DNA from: Caldatribacterium sp964426875
GTDB lineage: Bacteria > Atribacterota > Atribacteria > Atribacterales > Caldatribacteriaceae
Length of the DNA stretch: 64,000 nucleotides
Assembly: GCA_964426875.1 (NCBI GenBank)
Contig: CAYRSB010000003.1
Coordinates: 62,001-126,000 of the forward strand
Direction of reading: 5' to 3'
The translations under genes and the position numbers were made by a program. Below the pieces are notes generated by a model. That model did no database searches. It saw nothing but the letters and a program-made list of their open reading frames with translations, and was not told where the DNA came from. This document shows positions 42,496 to 50,662 of this stretch, in pieces (position 1 is the stretch's first letter; every line of letters begins with the position of its first letter).

Positions 42496-43068
42496 TCACA
42501 TAAGGAAAGCAGTGAGAACTTCCTTGAGAATCTCGCTGTCCTTTTCCGTCACCTTTCTCCCTTCGCGCAACTCCTCCATACAGTATCCCGCAATACTTGA
42601 GAGAATCATGCGCAAAAGGGTGTCACCCGCAATGCTTTGCCCTCTCTTTGTGACCACCTCCCCAATCCGCTCAGCGAGTCTTTTGCGGGTTTCCTGAAAC
42701 TTCGCCACTATCTCTTGAAAGCGCTGACAAGCCTCAGCATGAGCAAGAAGATCAAAAGCGGCACGTTGCAGAACGAAGAAGAGATCGCTTTTCTGGGCAA
42801 AAAAGCTACAGTAACAATCGATGAGCTGGCAAAGCGTACTTTTCACATTTCCCGGGACAAAGGTATTCTCCATGGCAGTAGCAAGCTCCTGCAGGACCTC
42901 GTGAACTACCTCCATGAGGAGGTCCAGCTTGCTTGTGAAGTAGTAGTAGATGGTAGATTTTTTTACTCCTGAGCGTTCGGCAATATCCTCAAGGGTAGCG
43001 TCAAAGAAACTCTTCTCAGCAAAAACCTTTTTCGCTGCCTCGATGATTTTCTGTCGTGTATTTTCCAA
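42496..43068 (-). CDS. TetR family transcriptional regulator
   Basis: 190 residues. The N-terminal helix-turn-helix is typical: IIEAAKKVFAEKSFFDATLE, DIAERSGVKKSTIYYYFTSK. The C-terminal helical effector domain is unspecific, with Cys residues at CQLIDCYCSFF. TTG start behind GTGAGGGTGG, 18 bp after the beta-barrel gene. As last-but-one gene of the RND operon it probably represses that operon through the CTGACTG-TT-CAGTCAG repeat at 47962-47977. Confidence 0.93.
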   Translation of the reverse strand: MENTRQKIIEAAKKVFAEKSFFDATLEDIAERSGVKKSTIYYYFTSKLDLLMEVVHEVLQELATAMENTFVPGNVKSTLCQLIDCYCSFFAQKSDLFFVLQRAAFDLLAHAEACQRFQEIVAKFQETRKRLAERIGEVVTKRGQSIAGDTLLRMILSSIAGYCMEELREGRKVTEKDSEILKEVLTAFLM

Positions 43069-43086
43069 CCACCCTCACCCTGCTTT

Positions 43087-44364
43087 TCAGAAACTATACT
43101 TCACTTCAAGAGAAAGGCCATCCCCCACATCCAACCTACTTCCCGGAGCACCACTGGAGAAGGAAAGGGCAAAAGAAACACTCCAGTTATCCCTGGGCTT
43201 ATACTGTGTTCCCACAATGTTCACCATGCTCCCATCTTCAAGACTCAAAAAGGAGTTCACAAAGGGGTTCCACTTTCCGTCATCGTTCTTCCAGTCATAG
43301 TGGGCATAGAGGTACGAGGACACATTCTCCCCTTCTTCCCAGGGATTTCCAAAGAGGTAGGCTAGGTTCACGTAGTGGTTCTCCCGGGTATAGTCCACTC
43401 CAAGGCTCGCCTTGAGGTAAGGAGCATCAAAGACCGGGATTGTGGTGACCGAGGAAGAAGAAGGACCCTGAACGGTTACAACGTTGGTCCAGGATTCTGA
43501 AAATATCGCTGCCACATCACCCCGGAACGTCATCCCTTCGATGCCACTCAGCGTCCCCTGAAATTCAAGACCCAAGATAGAACGCTTGGGGTACCCCAGA
43601 GTCACCGAAACTTCTGACGTTCCATCGGGCAAAAAGGTGATTGTCGTCTCCCTGGGAAAGGCCGAGAGAAAGTATCCCTGGTAAAAACTCAAAGCCACGT
43701 CTGTACTTCCGATGTTGCCCCTTGCCCGCAGTGCCAATATGGGAGAGAGAAAGCCCACCGAGGGCTCTCCTTTGGTAAGTTCTATCGTAGTTTTAGTCGG
43801 ATCCACCCCGAAAGGTACGAGGGCAGGAAGGAGCATCTGCTTTTCCACAAATTCCGGGACAAAGTTGGCCACAAAATAGGGTTGATAGAGGAGTTCTAAA
43901 GACCAGCTTGAAGAGAAATACCACTCCACATCCAAGGCGGGCACCGGAATTTTATCCTTGAGAGCATCCTCGCCCACACTGCGCGAGAAAGGACGGGGGT
44001 TCACCACATCCACCGGACTCATAACATCAGAAGCTCCCCAGGCAAGCGTAAGAAGGCCGATTCTAAAATCCGTTTCCTCCCAGGGAACTTGTATTCCCCG
44101 GAGACTCAATTCCTGAATTCGGAACGGGCGGATATTGTTTTCATCCTGATACTTCAAAAGGAACTCAGCATTGAGGAAGTACCCCCTGCCCAGGTCCTGC
44201 ACGGCCGAGGCATCCACCACAACCTGCCAGTCGAGATCCCCCTCGGTAAGACTGTAGAAACCACTCGTTTTTACATATCCCTGAGTCTCAAGGGCACACG
44301 CAATCTGATTGACCACAAGCAACAAGCAACTTGTAACCACGAAAACTATCGCTCCTCTTCTCAT
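43087..44364 (-). CDS. Outer-membrane beta-barrel protein of the RND operon
   Basis: 425 residues from ATG 44364, 8 nt after AGGAG. Signal peptide at residues 1-24 (VFVVTSCLLLVVNQIACA, cut before LETQ). The mature part is made of alternating amphipathic strands with aromatic girdles (GDLDWQVVVDASAVQ, YFLNAEFLLKYQ, HYVNLAYLFGNPW) and ends with LSLEVKYSF, an aromatic C-terminus as recognised by the BAM complex. It resembles the DUF1302-like porins found beside MMPL transporters. Direct evidence that the host has an outer membrane. Confidence 0.82.
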   Translation of the reverse strand: MRRGAIVFVVTSCLLLVVNQIACALETQGYVKTSGFYSLTEGDLDWQVVVDASAVQDLGRGYFLNAEFLLKYQDENNIRPFRIQELSLRGIQVPWEETDFRIGLLTLAWGASDVMSPVDVVNPRPFSRSVGEDALKDKIPVPALDVEWYFSSSWSLELLYQPYFVANFVPEFVEKQMLLPALVPFGVDPTKTTIELTKGEPSVGFLSPILALRARGNIGSTDVALSFYQGYFLSAFPRETTITFLPDGTSEVSVTLGYPKRSILGLEFQGTLSGIEGMTFRGDVAAIFSESWTNVVTVQGPSSSSVTTIPVFDAPYLKASLGVDYTRENHYVNLAYLFGNPWEEGENVSSYLYAHYDWKNDDGKWNPFVNSFLSLEDGSMVNIVGTQYKPRDNWSVSFALSFSSGAPGSRLDVGDGLSLEVKYSF

Positions 44365-44375
44365 TGTCGTCACTC

Positions 44376-45140
44376 CTACAGGGTGGGCCTTTGAATCGTT
44401 CTGACGCTGAAAAAGTCCTGAGGCAGTTCCACGTTTTCCTCAATGGTTTCCATTTCCATGATGGTTTTGTGGCTCTCTTTCACGTCGCTCAAGGACAGTT
44501 TGAGAATCTGGACGCTGCTGTCCTCTTTTTCTCGGACCTCATGCACCTCCAAGGTCTTCCAAAGTGTCCCGACAGTATCGAAGAAGTCAATCTTCTTGAA
44601 GTAAAACTTCTCTTTGTCCACCACCATGGAGAGCTTTCCGTACTTTGAATCCTCCTTCAAGGGACGGAGGTCCAAGTAGTAATCCTTTTCGTCCTCTCCG
44701 GTAAGGGTAGCCTCGTAGTCCTCCCTACCATAGCTCCCCCCGAGATCATCGTAGCTGAAATCTGTGCCCATGAACTTCTCGCTCTTGCTTGAGCCGGCAA
44801 TGAGACGCACCTTCTTGTATGCCGGCATGTAGAGATAGATCTTCTCTCCACTCTTGATGCTCAGGAGAGTGACGTTCTTGACCTCTGCCGGGCTCAGAAA
44901 GCGGAAAATGATAGACGTTTTGTTGTCGCCCTCGTCCTTGGAATACATGATCATCTCTCGAACTTCCTCTTTGCCTGAGGCATCGACCAGGGTAATTTTC
45001 CCCAAAACCCTCTGGGTTATGAAACTCGTTCTTCGGGCCTCCATCTCATCGAGAATCTCGTCAGCCGTCAGGGCAAAACCCACCCGACACAAAGCATAAA
45101 GCAAGAGGACCAGAATACCAAAAAGAAATACCCGCTTCAC
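44376..45140 (-). CDS. LolA-like outer membrane lipoprotein-sorting protein
   Basis: 254 residues, GTG start behind GGAGGTTTTAGCA. Signal peptide 1-23 (FGILVLLLYALCRVGFA). The mature protein follows the LolA-like pattern found with MMPL transporters: ADEILDEMEARRTSFITQRV, IYLYMPAYKKVRLIAGSSKS and MGTDFSYDDLGG. The antiparallel-sheet half barrel should bind a lipid or hydrophobic ligand and carry it across the periplasm from the RND pump to the outer membrane barrel encoded next (11 bp apart). Confidence 0.88.
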   Translation of the reverse strand: MKRVFLFGILVLLLYALCRVGFALTADEILDEMEARRTSFITQRVLGKITLVDASGKEEVREMIMYSKDEGDNKTSIIFRFLSPAEVKNVTLLSIKSGEKIYLYMPAYKKVRLIAGSSKSEKFMGTDFSYDDLGGSYGREDYEATLTGEDEKDYYLDLRPLKEDSKYGKLSMVVDKEKFYFKKIDFFDTVGTLWKTLEVHEVREKEDSSVQILKLSLSDVKESHKTIMEMETIEENVELPQDFFSVRTIQRPTL

Positions 45141-45158
45141 TGCTAAAACCTCCTCCCT

Positions 45159-47936
45159 CTAAGATCTCTCGTTGTTGCTTCCTCTCAGATACTCCTCAAG
45201 ATGTAAGAGAAGTGCCAGAGCAAAAAAGGTGTAGAAGACTCCCACAAGAAGAACTGTGGCAACAAGGGAGCCAAAAATACGCAGCATACTGATACGGGAA
45301 AGGGCAAGAACGTAAAGGCCTCCCGAAACCCCGATGGCGTTGAGAAGAATACCCCTTCCGGTATTCACGAATGTCACCCGGAGGGCATGAATGCCTGAAT
45401 TATCCGAGTCCATCTCCTTGTACCAGCGGGAGGAAAAGTGGATGGTATAATCTATCCCCGCCCCGATGGCAATGCTCGCTACCATAAGCGTGGCTACATT
45501 GAGAGGAATGCGAAACCATCCCATGATGCCAAAAGAGGTAATTACGGTGAGGAGAATGGGTACCATGGCTATGGAGGCCTTTCGGAGAGAACGAAACTGT
45601 CCGAGAAGAAGACCAAACACGATCACAAAGGCAAGGACCATGCTCTTGGCCTGCTGGCTGAAGAGCATCTCACTGATGTGGTTGCTGATGATGGGTGTTC
45701 CGGTTACCCGGTAGGCGACTGTCACATCTCCATCTTCTGCCTCCATATAGACGGCCTCATCAAGGACTTCATAGAAGACAAAATCCAAGTCCTTTCCCAA
45801 CTCTTGCCTCAAAAGCTTCTCTATCTCCTTCCGAAAAGCTAAGACCTTCTCTCTTTTGGCCACCCGTTCCAAGGAGGTAGAGAGAACCCCCCCAAGGTAC
45901 TGAGCCTCTTCTCCATTGATTCCCAGCACTCCCTCCAAAACTTCTTCGAAGGAGACATTTTCTCGGAGAGCGTAAGCAAGGGCTTCCTGTACCCTGTCTG
46001 TGCCAAGCCCCAGGTCCTCGATCTCAAGGAGAGCATCCTCGATCACTTCGTTCAAAAAAGAAGCCTCAGGCCGCACAAAATCTTGCCATGGTTTTTCTAT
46101 GAACTGCAGAGTAGTCCATCGTACGGCTTCGTGATCGAAAGAGGATATCCCAAAGAGCTCAAGGTCCTCCACAATCCACTGGGCAAGGCGTTCCCGGGCT
46201 TCTTCACTCTCCAGAGGTATGAGTTTCACCCGCTTGGGCCGGAGAGCAAGAAAGCTATTCGCTTCCTTGACCTCCCTCTTGAGCTCTGCCGAAGTCGTCT
46301 CCGAGGCCCGAAACTCTACCAGAGTTTCCCGCTCGTCTTGACTTATGCGTCCTTTGATGTAGTCGCTGTCCCCTACAAAGAACCACAGATTCTCGATTTT
46401 CTCCGTTTCCAGGGGGATGGCCTTCCACCCTTCCATTGCCTCATTGAGGTCGAGAACGAAGGAGGCCAAAGAAGAGGGCTCGCCAAAACTCTTGTACCTC
46501 CTGAGATACTGAGAGATACGGACTATTTCCCGTAGGACAAAGGGATTCCGCACGTTCTCGGTGGTGACGCAGAGGTAGTTGTAATCGGTACTGCCAAAGC
46601 GGTCTTTGAAGTACTCTATAAGCCTCGTTATAGGGTGTTCCGGCCCCATCTGTACCCGTACCGTTGTATCTACATGAATGCTGGGGATGCCCACACAGAG
46701 GAAAACAGTTACCCCCACAAGAAGGGTAACGACCACCTTTTTCCGATGGGAGAGCATTCCAGCAAGAAACCGTAGGAATCTGTTGAGATAGTCCCCCCGT
46801 CCCTCTTCGCTGTGATGCACGAAGTGATGGGGAGCATGACGAGAGGGGAAAACGGCATAAAATGCTCCCAATCCGAAGGTGGCAAAGACCATGCCAAAAA
46901 ATACCCCTATTGCCGAGTAGAGACCAAAATCGGAGACCGGGCGAATTTTGGCAGTGAGCAGCGAAAGGAATCCTCCTATGGTCGTCAAGGCACTCAGGAG
47001 AATAGGAACGAAAACTCCCTGAAGGGTCTTTTCTGCCACTTTCGGTCCCTCGCCGTACATCCGTTCCTCATAGTAGCGGTTGATGAAATGAATTCCATAG
47101 GCAGTAACGAGGGCCAGAAGCAAAACCGGGAGGGCGGCGGTGATGACGGTGAAAGAGCGGCCCAGGGAAACAGCAAATCCCATAGTCCAAAGAGCAGCAA
47201 GGAGGGCGACAAATATGGGTAGAAAGACTCCTCGCACACTCCGAAAACCAAAGTAGAGAATGGCAAGGAGCACAAGACCGGCCACGGGCGTGAGAACACG
47301 CATGTTCCTCTGGGAGTCTTTTGACATCTCGTCCATGATGACACGCGCTCCAAAAAATGTCGCCCGCACTCGGGAGGGGATAATTTCAGCAACCGCTTTC
47401 TTCACCTCTTCAATGGCTTTCCTCTCGTCGACTCCGTTGAAGAAGGCAATAGCCACAATGGTAGCCTTACCGTCCTGGGTAACCATCTTGCCCCACACGA
47501 GCTCATTGCCCTGTAAACGTTCTCTGAGACTTTCCGCCTCTTCTTGGGTCTTGGGGAGTTCCTCCACCACCTCTCGTACTTCTATACCGTATTCGGTAGC
47601 GACAATCTCGGGCATATTCGTGAGGGCGGTAACACTCTGTACCGAGGGGAGCCCGGAAATCTCTTCCACCACGCTTTGAAGAAGAGAAAGGTTTTCAGGG
47701 GTGAAGAGATTCTCGAATTCCAGAGCCACAATCATGCTCTTCTTTTGAAACCCGGAAAACTTCTCCTCCAAGGAGTTATAAAAGGAAACCTCGGGGTCGT
47801 CCGCAGGGACGTATTTCGTTACATCATCTTCAAAACGAACACCCCGAATTTCCCAAAAGAAGAAAAGGGAGAAGATGGCCACAATCCCAAGGATGAACCG
47901 TGAATATTTTCGGATCCATTGAGCAATTCTTTCCAC
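45159..47936 (-). CDS. RND superfamily transporter, MMPL/HpnN type
   Basis: 925 residues, GTG start. Two repeats, each one membrane helix, a large periplasmic domain and a five-helix bundle. First bundle about residues 210-380 (VAGLVLLAILYFGFRSVRG), second about 740-915. The second bundle has the proton-relay signature GAGIDYTIHFSSRWY; in the first bundle the corresponding site reads TAYGIHFINRYYEE and lacks the Asp, so only one protonatable site is evident. Partner genes for a LolA-like carrier, a beta-barrel and a TetR regulator follow, which suggests export of a lipid or other hydrophobic compound toward the outer membrane. Confidence 0.93.
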   Translation of the reverse strand: MERIAQWIRKYSRFILGIVAIFSLFFFWEIRGVRFEDDVTKYVPADDPEVSFYNSLEEKFSGFQKKSMIVALEFENLFTPENLSLLQSVVEEISGLPSVQSVTALTNMPEIVATEYGIEVREVVEELPKTQEEAESLRERLQGNELVWGKMVTQDGKATIVAIAFFNGVDERKAIEEVKKAVAEIIPSRVRATFFGARVIMDEMSKDSQRNMRVLTPVAGLVLLAILYFGFRSVRGVFLPIFVALLAALWTMGFAVSLGRSFTVITAALPVLLLALVTAYGIHFINRYYEERMYGEGPKVAEKTLQGVFVPILLSALTTIGGFLSLLTAKIRPVSDFGLYSAIGVFFGMVFATFGLGAFYAVFPSRHAPHHFVHHSEEGRGDYLNRFLRFLAGMLSHRKKVVVTLLVGVTVFLCVGIPSIHVDTTVRVQMGPEHPITRLIEYFKDRFGSTDYNYLCVTTENVRNPFVLREIVRISQYLRRYKSFGEPSSLASFVLDLNEAMEGWKAIPLETEKIENLWFFVGDSDYIKGRISQDERETLVEFRASETTSAELKREVKEANSFLALRPKRVKLIPLESEEARERLAQWIVEDLELFGISSFDHEAVRWTTLQFIEKPWQDFVRPEASFLNEVIEDALLEIEDLGLGTDRVQEALAYALRENVSFEEVLEGVLGINGEEAQYLGGVLSTSLERVAKREKVLAFRKEIEKLLRQELGKDLDFVFYEVLDEAVYMEAEDGDVTVAYRVTGTPIISNHISEMLFSQQAKSMVLAFVIVFGLLLGQFRSLRKASIAMVPILLTVITSFGIMGWFRIPLNVATLMVASIAIGAGIDYTIHFSSRWYKEMDSDNSGIHALRVTFVNTGRGILLNAIGVSGGLYVLALSRISMLRIFGSLVATVLLVGVFYTFFALALLLHLEEYLRGSNNERS

Positions 47937-47961
47937 TGCTTGACACCCCCGGTCTTTCTGA

Positions 47962-47977
47962 CTGACTGTTCAGTCAG
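47962..47977. promoter_or_regulatory. Inverted repeat, probable TetR operator of the RND operon
   Basis: CTGACTG (47962-47968) and CAGTCAG (47971-47977) are perfect 7-bp arms around TT, and an extra CTGA precedes the left arm. The site is 26 bp upstream of the RND start, downstream of AT-rich sequence that can hold the promoter (47985-48010). Size and place fit autoregulation by the TetR protein at 42496-43068. Confidence 0.65.
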
Positions 47978-48025
47978 GAAGTGTACCACGATAATTTCCT
48001 TTCGTATATACTCTGAACAAGGAAT

Positions 48026-49927
48026 TTACAGTTCCTCCCTCTTCCAGGAGTTTTTATAGTTCCCCAGAACCCGCAAAAACGTGGTCCGTGACTTGAGTTC
48101 TTCAAGGAGCCCACGATACTTTTCCTCTTTGAGGTTACCCTCCCAGTCGACGTAAAAGAGGTATTCCCAGGGTTTCCCAGGGAAGGGCCGGGATTCAAGC
48201 TTTGTGAGGTTCACTCCCCGCTGAGCAAAAATCCCCAGAGCCTCGTACAAGGCTCCCGGATAATTCCCTACGGCAAAGACACACGAGACCTTGTCGTGCT
48301 CTCCAAGAGGCTCAAAGCGCTTTGCAACGATGATGAAGCGGGTGAAATTCCGGGGATTGTCCTCAATGTCCTCTTCGGCCTTCTCAAGACCGTACTTGGC
48401 AATGGCCTCCTCACTCGATATGCAACCGCCCCCCGGGCCGAATTCGGCCACCCGGCGGGCGGCTTCCTCGGTACTCCCCACATTCATTACTTTGATTCCC
48501 CCAAGACTCTCCAGAAACTTCCCACACTGGGCAAAACCCTGGGGATGGGCAAAGAGAATTCGCAAATCCTCCTTTTTCGTTCCTGGATAGAGTCCCAGAT
48601 GCTGGGAAACACGTATGAATCGCTCCCCAACGATGAATACCCCCTCAAACTCTAAAAGGAGATCGAAATTGTGGTGGATGCTCCCGGTGATGGTATTCTC
48701 GATGGGGACAACACCATGTGTCGCCTCCCCCGAGATCACCCGCTCGAAGATTTCACGGAAATTCTGACAAGGGAGCAACTCCACTTCCCCCCCAAAGGAA
48801 CGCCTGGCCACCTGAGAACTGAAAGACCCCTGCTCTCCCAGGAAGGCCACCCGGGGTATCGAGAAAACGTGGCAAGAAGGGCTCTCCTCAGAAATCGGCA
48901 CCTCCTGCACCCTCTTGTGCTGCAGTTCCCTTCCTACCAAGACGCTTATCACCTCAAGGTCCTGCATGAGTTTTCGGAATTGCTCCAGACGGAGACTCTG
49001 TGGCCCATCGGAAAGTGCCCGCTCGGGATCAGGGTGAATCTCCACCATAACCCCATCAGCCCCGCAGGCAACGGCCGCCCTGGCCATGGGAATCACTTTC
49101 TCCCGAAGCCCGGTTCCATGGCTTGGATCGACGATGATAGGAAGATGGGAGAGTTCCTTGACCAGGGGGATGGCCGTGAGGTCGAGGGTATTCCGCGTGA
49201 GCCGCTCGATTGTGCGAATGCCCCTCTCACAAAAAACCACCTGAAAGTTCCCCAAGCTCAGGATGTATTCTGCAGCCAAAAGAAGGTCCTCGACCGTGGC
49301 CGACATGCCCCGCTTCAAAAGAACTGGCTTTTTAAGCATTCCTACTCGTTTGAGAAGCTCAAAGTTCTGCATGTTGCGTGCCCCGATTTGGATCATGTCG
49401 GCATACGCTGCCACAAGATCGGCGTTCTCTGGGCTCGTTGCCTCGGTAACCACGGGCAACCCGAAACGTTCCCGGGCCTCAGCAAGGATTTCAAGACCTT
49501 CCTTCCCCAGCCCCTGAAAACTGTAGGGCGAGGTGCGAGGCTTGAAGGCCCCTCCCCGGAGGATGTGTCCCCCAAAGCGCAGAACCGCCTCCGCCGTCCT
49601 GAAAAGTTGCTCTCGGGATTCCACAGCGCAGGGGCCGGCAATGACCACCACCGTCTCTCCCCCGATCTCCACACCTCCAACCCGCACTATGGTTCCCTGA
49701 GGTAGAAAAAGACGGTGTACCAGTTGAAAGGAAGTTTCAAGATCGATTACCCGATCAACCAGAGTAGCAGGGATGAACTCTGAAAAGGGGAAACTCCTCT
49801 CACTCACTACAGCCGTCTTGGTCTCTCCGATATCCACAAAATGGACCCCAAAACCCTTTTTCTGGAGTTCTTCTTTCAACTCTTCTTTTTCCCGATCCCC
49901 GAGCATCCGAGAGCATACTACGATCAA
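48026..49927 (-). CDS. Fused DAHP synthase - prephenate dehydratase
   Basis: 633 residues. Residues 1-70: ferredoxin-like regulatory domain as in Thermotoga DAHP synthase. Residues 75-340: type I-beta DAHP synthase with AGPCAVES (97-104), GGAFKPRTSPYSFQGLG, CERGIRT (233-239), VDPSHGTG (267-273) and EIHPDPERALSDGPQSL. Residues 358-540: prephenate dehydratase with VAFLGEQGSFSSQVA, VPIENTITGSIHHN and the catalytic NFTRF (528-532). Residues 545-615: ACT domain with NYPGALYEAL and the phenylalanine-binding ESRP (578-581). One chain thus carries the first step of the shikimate pathway and the last committed step to phenylpyruvate. TTG start overlapping the flavoprotein gene by 4 nt. Confidence 0.95.
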   Translation of the reverse strand: MIVVCSRMLGDREKEELKEELQKKGFGVHFVDIGETKTAVVSERSFPFSEFIPATLVDRVIDLETSFQLVHRLFLPQGTIVRVGGVEIGGETVVVIAGPCAVESREQLFRTAEAVLRFGGHILRGGAFKPRTSPYSFQGLGKEGLEILAEARERFGLPVVTEATSPENADLVAAYADMIQIGARNMQNFELLKRVGMLKKPVLLKRGMSATVEDLLLAAEYILSLGNFQVVFCERGIRTIERLTRNTLDLTAIPLVKELSHLPIIVDPSHGTGLREKVIPMARAAVACGADGVMVEIHPDPERALSDGPQSLRLEQFRKLMQDLEVISVLVGRELQHKRVQEVPISEESPSCHVFSIPRVAFLGEQGSFSSQVARRSFGGEVELLPCQNFREIFERVISGEATHGVVPIENTITGSIHHNFDLLLEFEGVFIVGERFIRVSQHLGLYPGTKKEDLRILFAHPQGFAQCGKFLESLGGIKVMNVGSTEEAARRVAEFGPGGGCISSEEAIAKYGLEKAEEDIEDNPRNFTRFIIVAKRFEPLGEHDKVSCVFAVGNYPGALYEALGIFAQRGVNLTKLESRPFPGKPWEYLFYVDWEGNLKEEKYRGLLEELKSRTTFLRVLGNYKNSWKREEL

Positions 49928-50484
49928 GCACCATCACCCCGCAAAAAAGATTCCCCCCGAGTCCGAACCTCTCTGGCACAGGCTTCGCATGCCCCGATAC
50001 TGGGGGCATCAAAACCACGGAAGAATAATCCTCCCCGATAGGCACACCCAAAGGCATCGAAGAAATACCTTATCGTGAGGGTAACTCCTTCAAAGAGCCG
50101 CTTTCCCTTGGTTGCCCCCACGGCCAAAAGAAAACCGTCTTTGGATTTCATTCTTTCTCCAAGGACGTATCGCCTTGCCCAGAGCACCTGCATCCGGTCC
50201 ACAAGGGCTTTCAGAGAAGCAGGCAGACCGTAAAAGAAAACGGGGGTACTCACCACCACCCGGTCCGCCTCAAGGAGGACCGGCAAAATCCAAGTCATAT
50301 CGTCATCGATGACACAACGCCCGGTCCCCTCACAGTAACGGCAACCCTGGCAGAAATGTATGGAAAGCTGTGAAGGGGTGAGTACCTCCACATCGTGCGT
50401 CCCGGAACAGGAAAGGAACCACGAAAGGAGAACATCACTATTCCCACCTCTCCTTGGGCTTCCTCTGATCCCCACAATCCTCAT
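49924..50484 (-). CDS. Flavodoxin-like iron-sulfur flavoprotein / NAD(P)H-dependent FMN reductase
   Basis: 186 residues of the flavodoxin fold: phosphate loop VGIRGSPRRGGNSDVLL, then HFCQGCRYCEGTGRCVIDDD, a cysteine cluster (CxxCxxCx5C) like that of archaeal iron-sulfur flavoproteins, and ADRVVVSTPVFFYGLPASLK, the FMN-binding strand. Two more Cys in GACEACA near the end. ATG behind GGGAGAGCA. Its stop overlaps the DAHP synthase fusion start; a metabolic link is not obvious, although such proteins are electron carriers in anaerobes. Confidence 0.88.
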   Translation of the reverse strand: MRIVGIRGSPRRGGNSDVLLSWFLSCSGTHDVEVLTPSQLSIHFCQGCRYCEGTGRCVIDDDMTWILPVLLEADRVVVSTPVFFYGLPASLKALVDRMQVLWARRYVLGERMKSKDGFLLAVGATKGKRLFEGVTLTIRYFFDAFGCAYRGGLFFRGFDAPSIGACEACAREVRTRGESFLRGDGA

Positions 50485-50621
50485 TGCTCTCCCATTCTAC
50501 ACGATTTTCTGGATAAATGCTTCCTCTTCTTGTCTAACTGCGAAAGCAAGAAGCTCTTCTCCCAAGGGCCAGGATGGGAAAGTGCTCGACTTTCACGGGT
50601 TATGCAGAGTCTGTAGGAAAA

Positions 50622-50662
50622 CGATGAGTTTCCCCATCTTTTGAAGATGGGGAAACTCATCG
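50622..50662 (-). terminator. Long perfect hairpin ending the first ribose-type operon
   Basis: Arms CGATGAGTTTCCCCATCTT (50622-50640) and their exact complement (50644-50662) form a 19-bp stem with a 3-nt loop. The second arm includes the last codons and stop of the permease gene. On the minus strand the stem is followed by GTTTTCC, so the U-tract is short. Confidence 0.8.
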
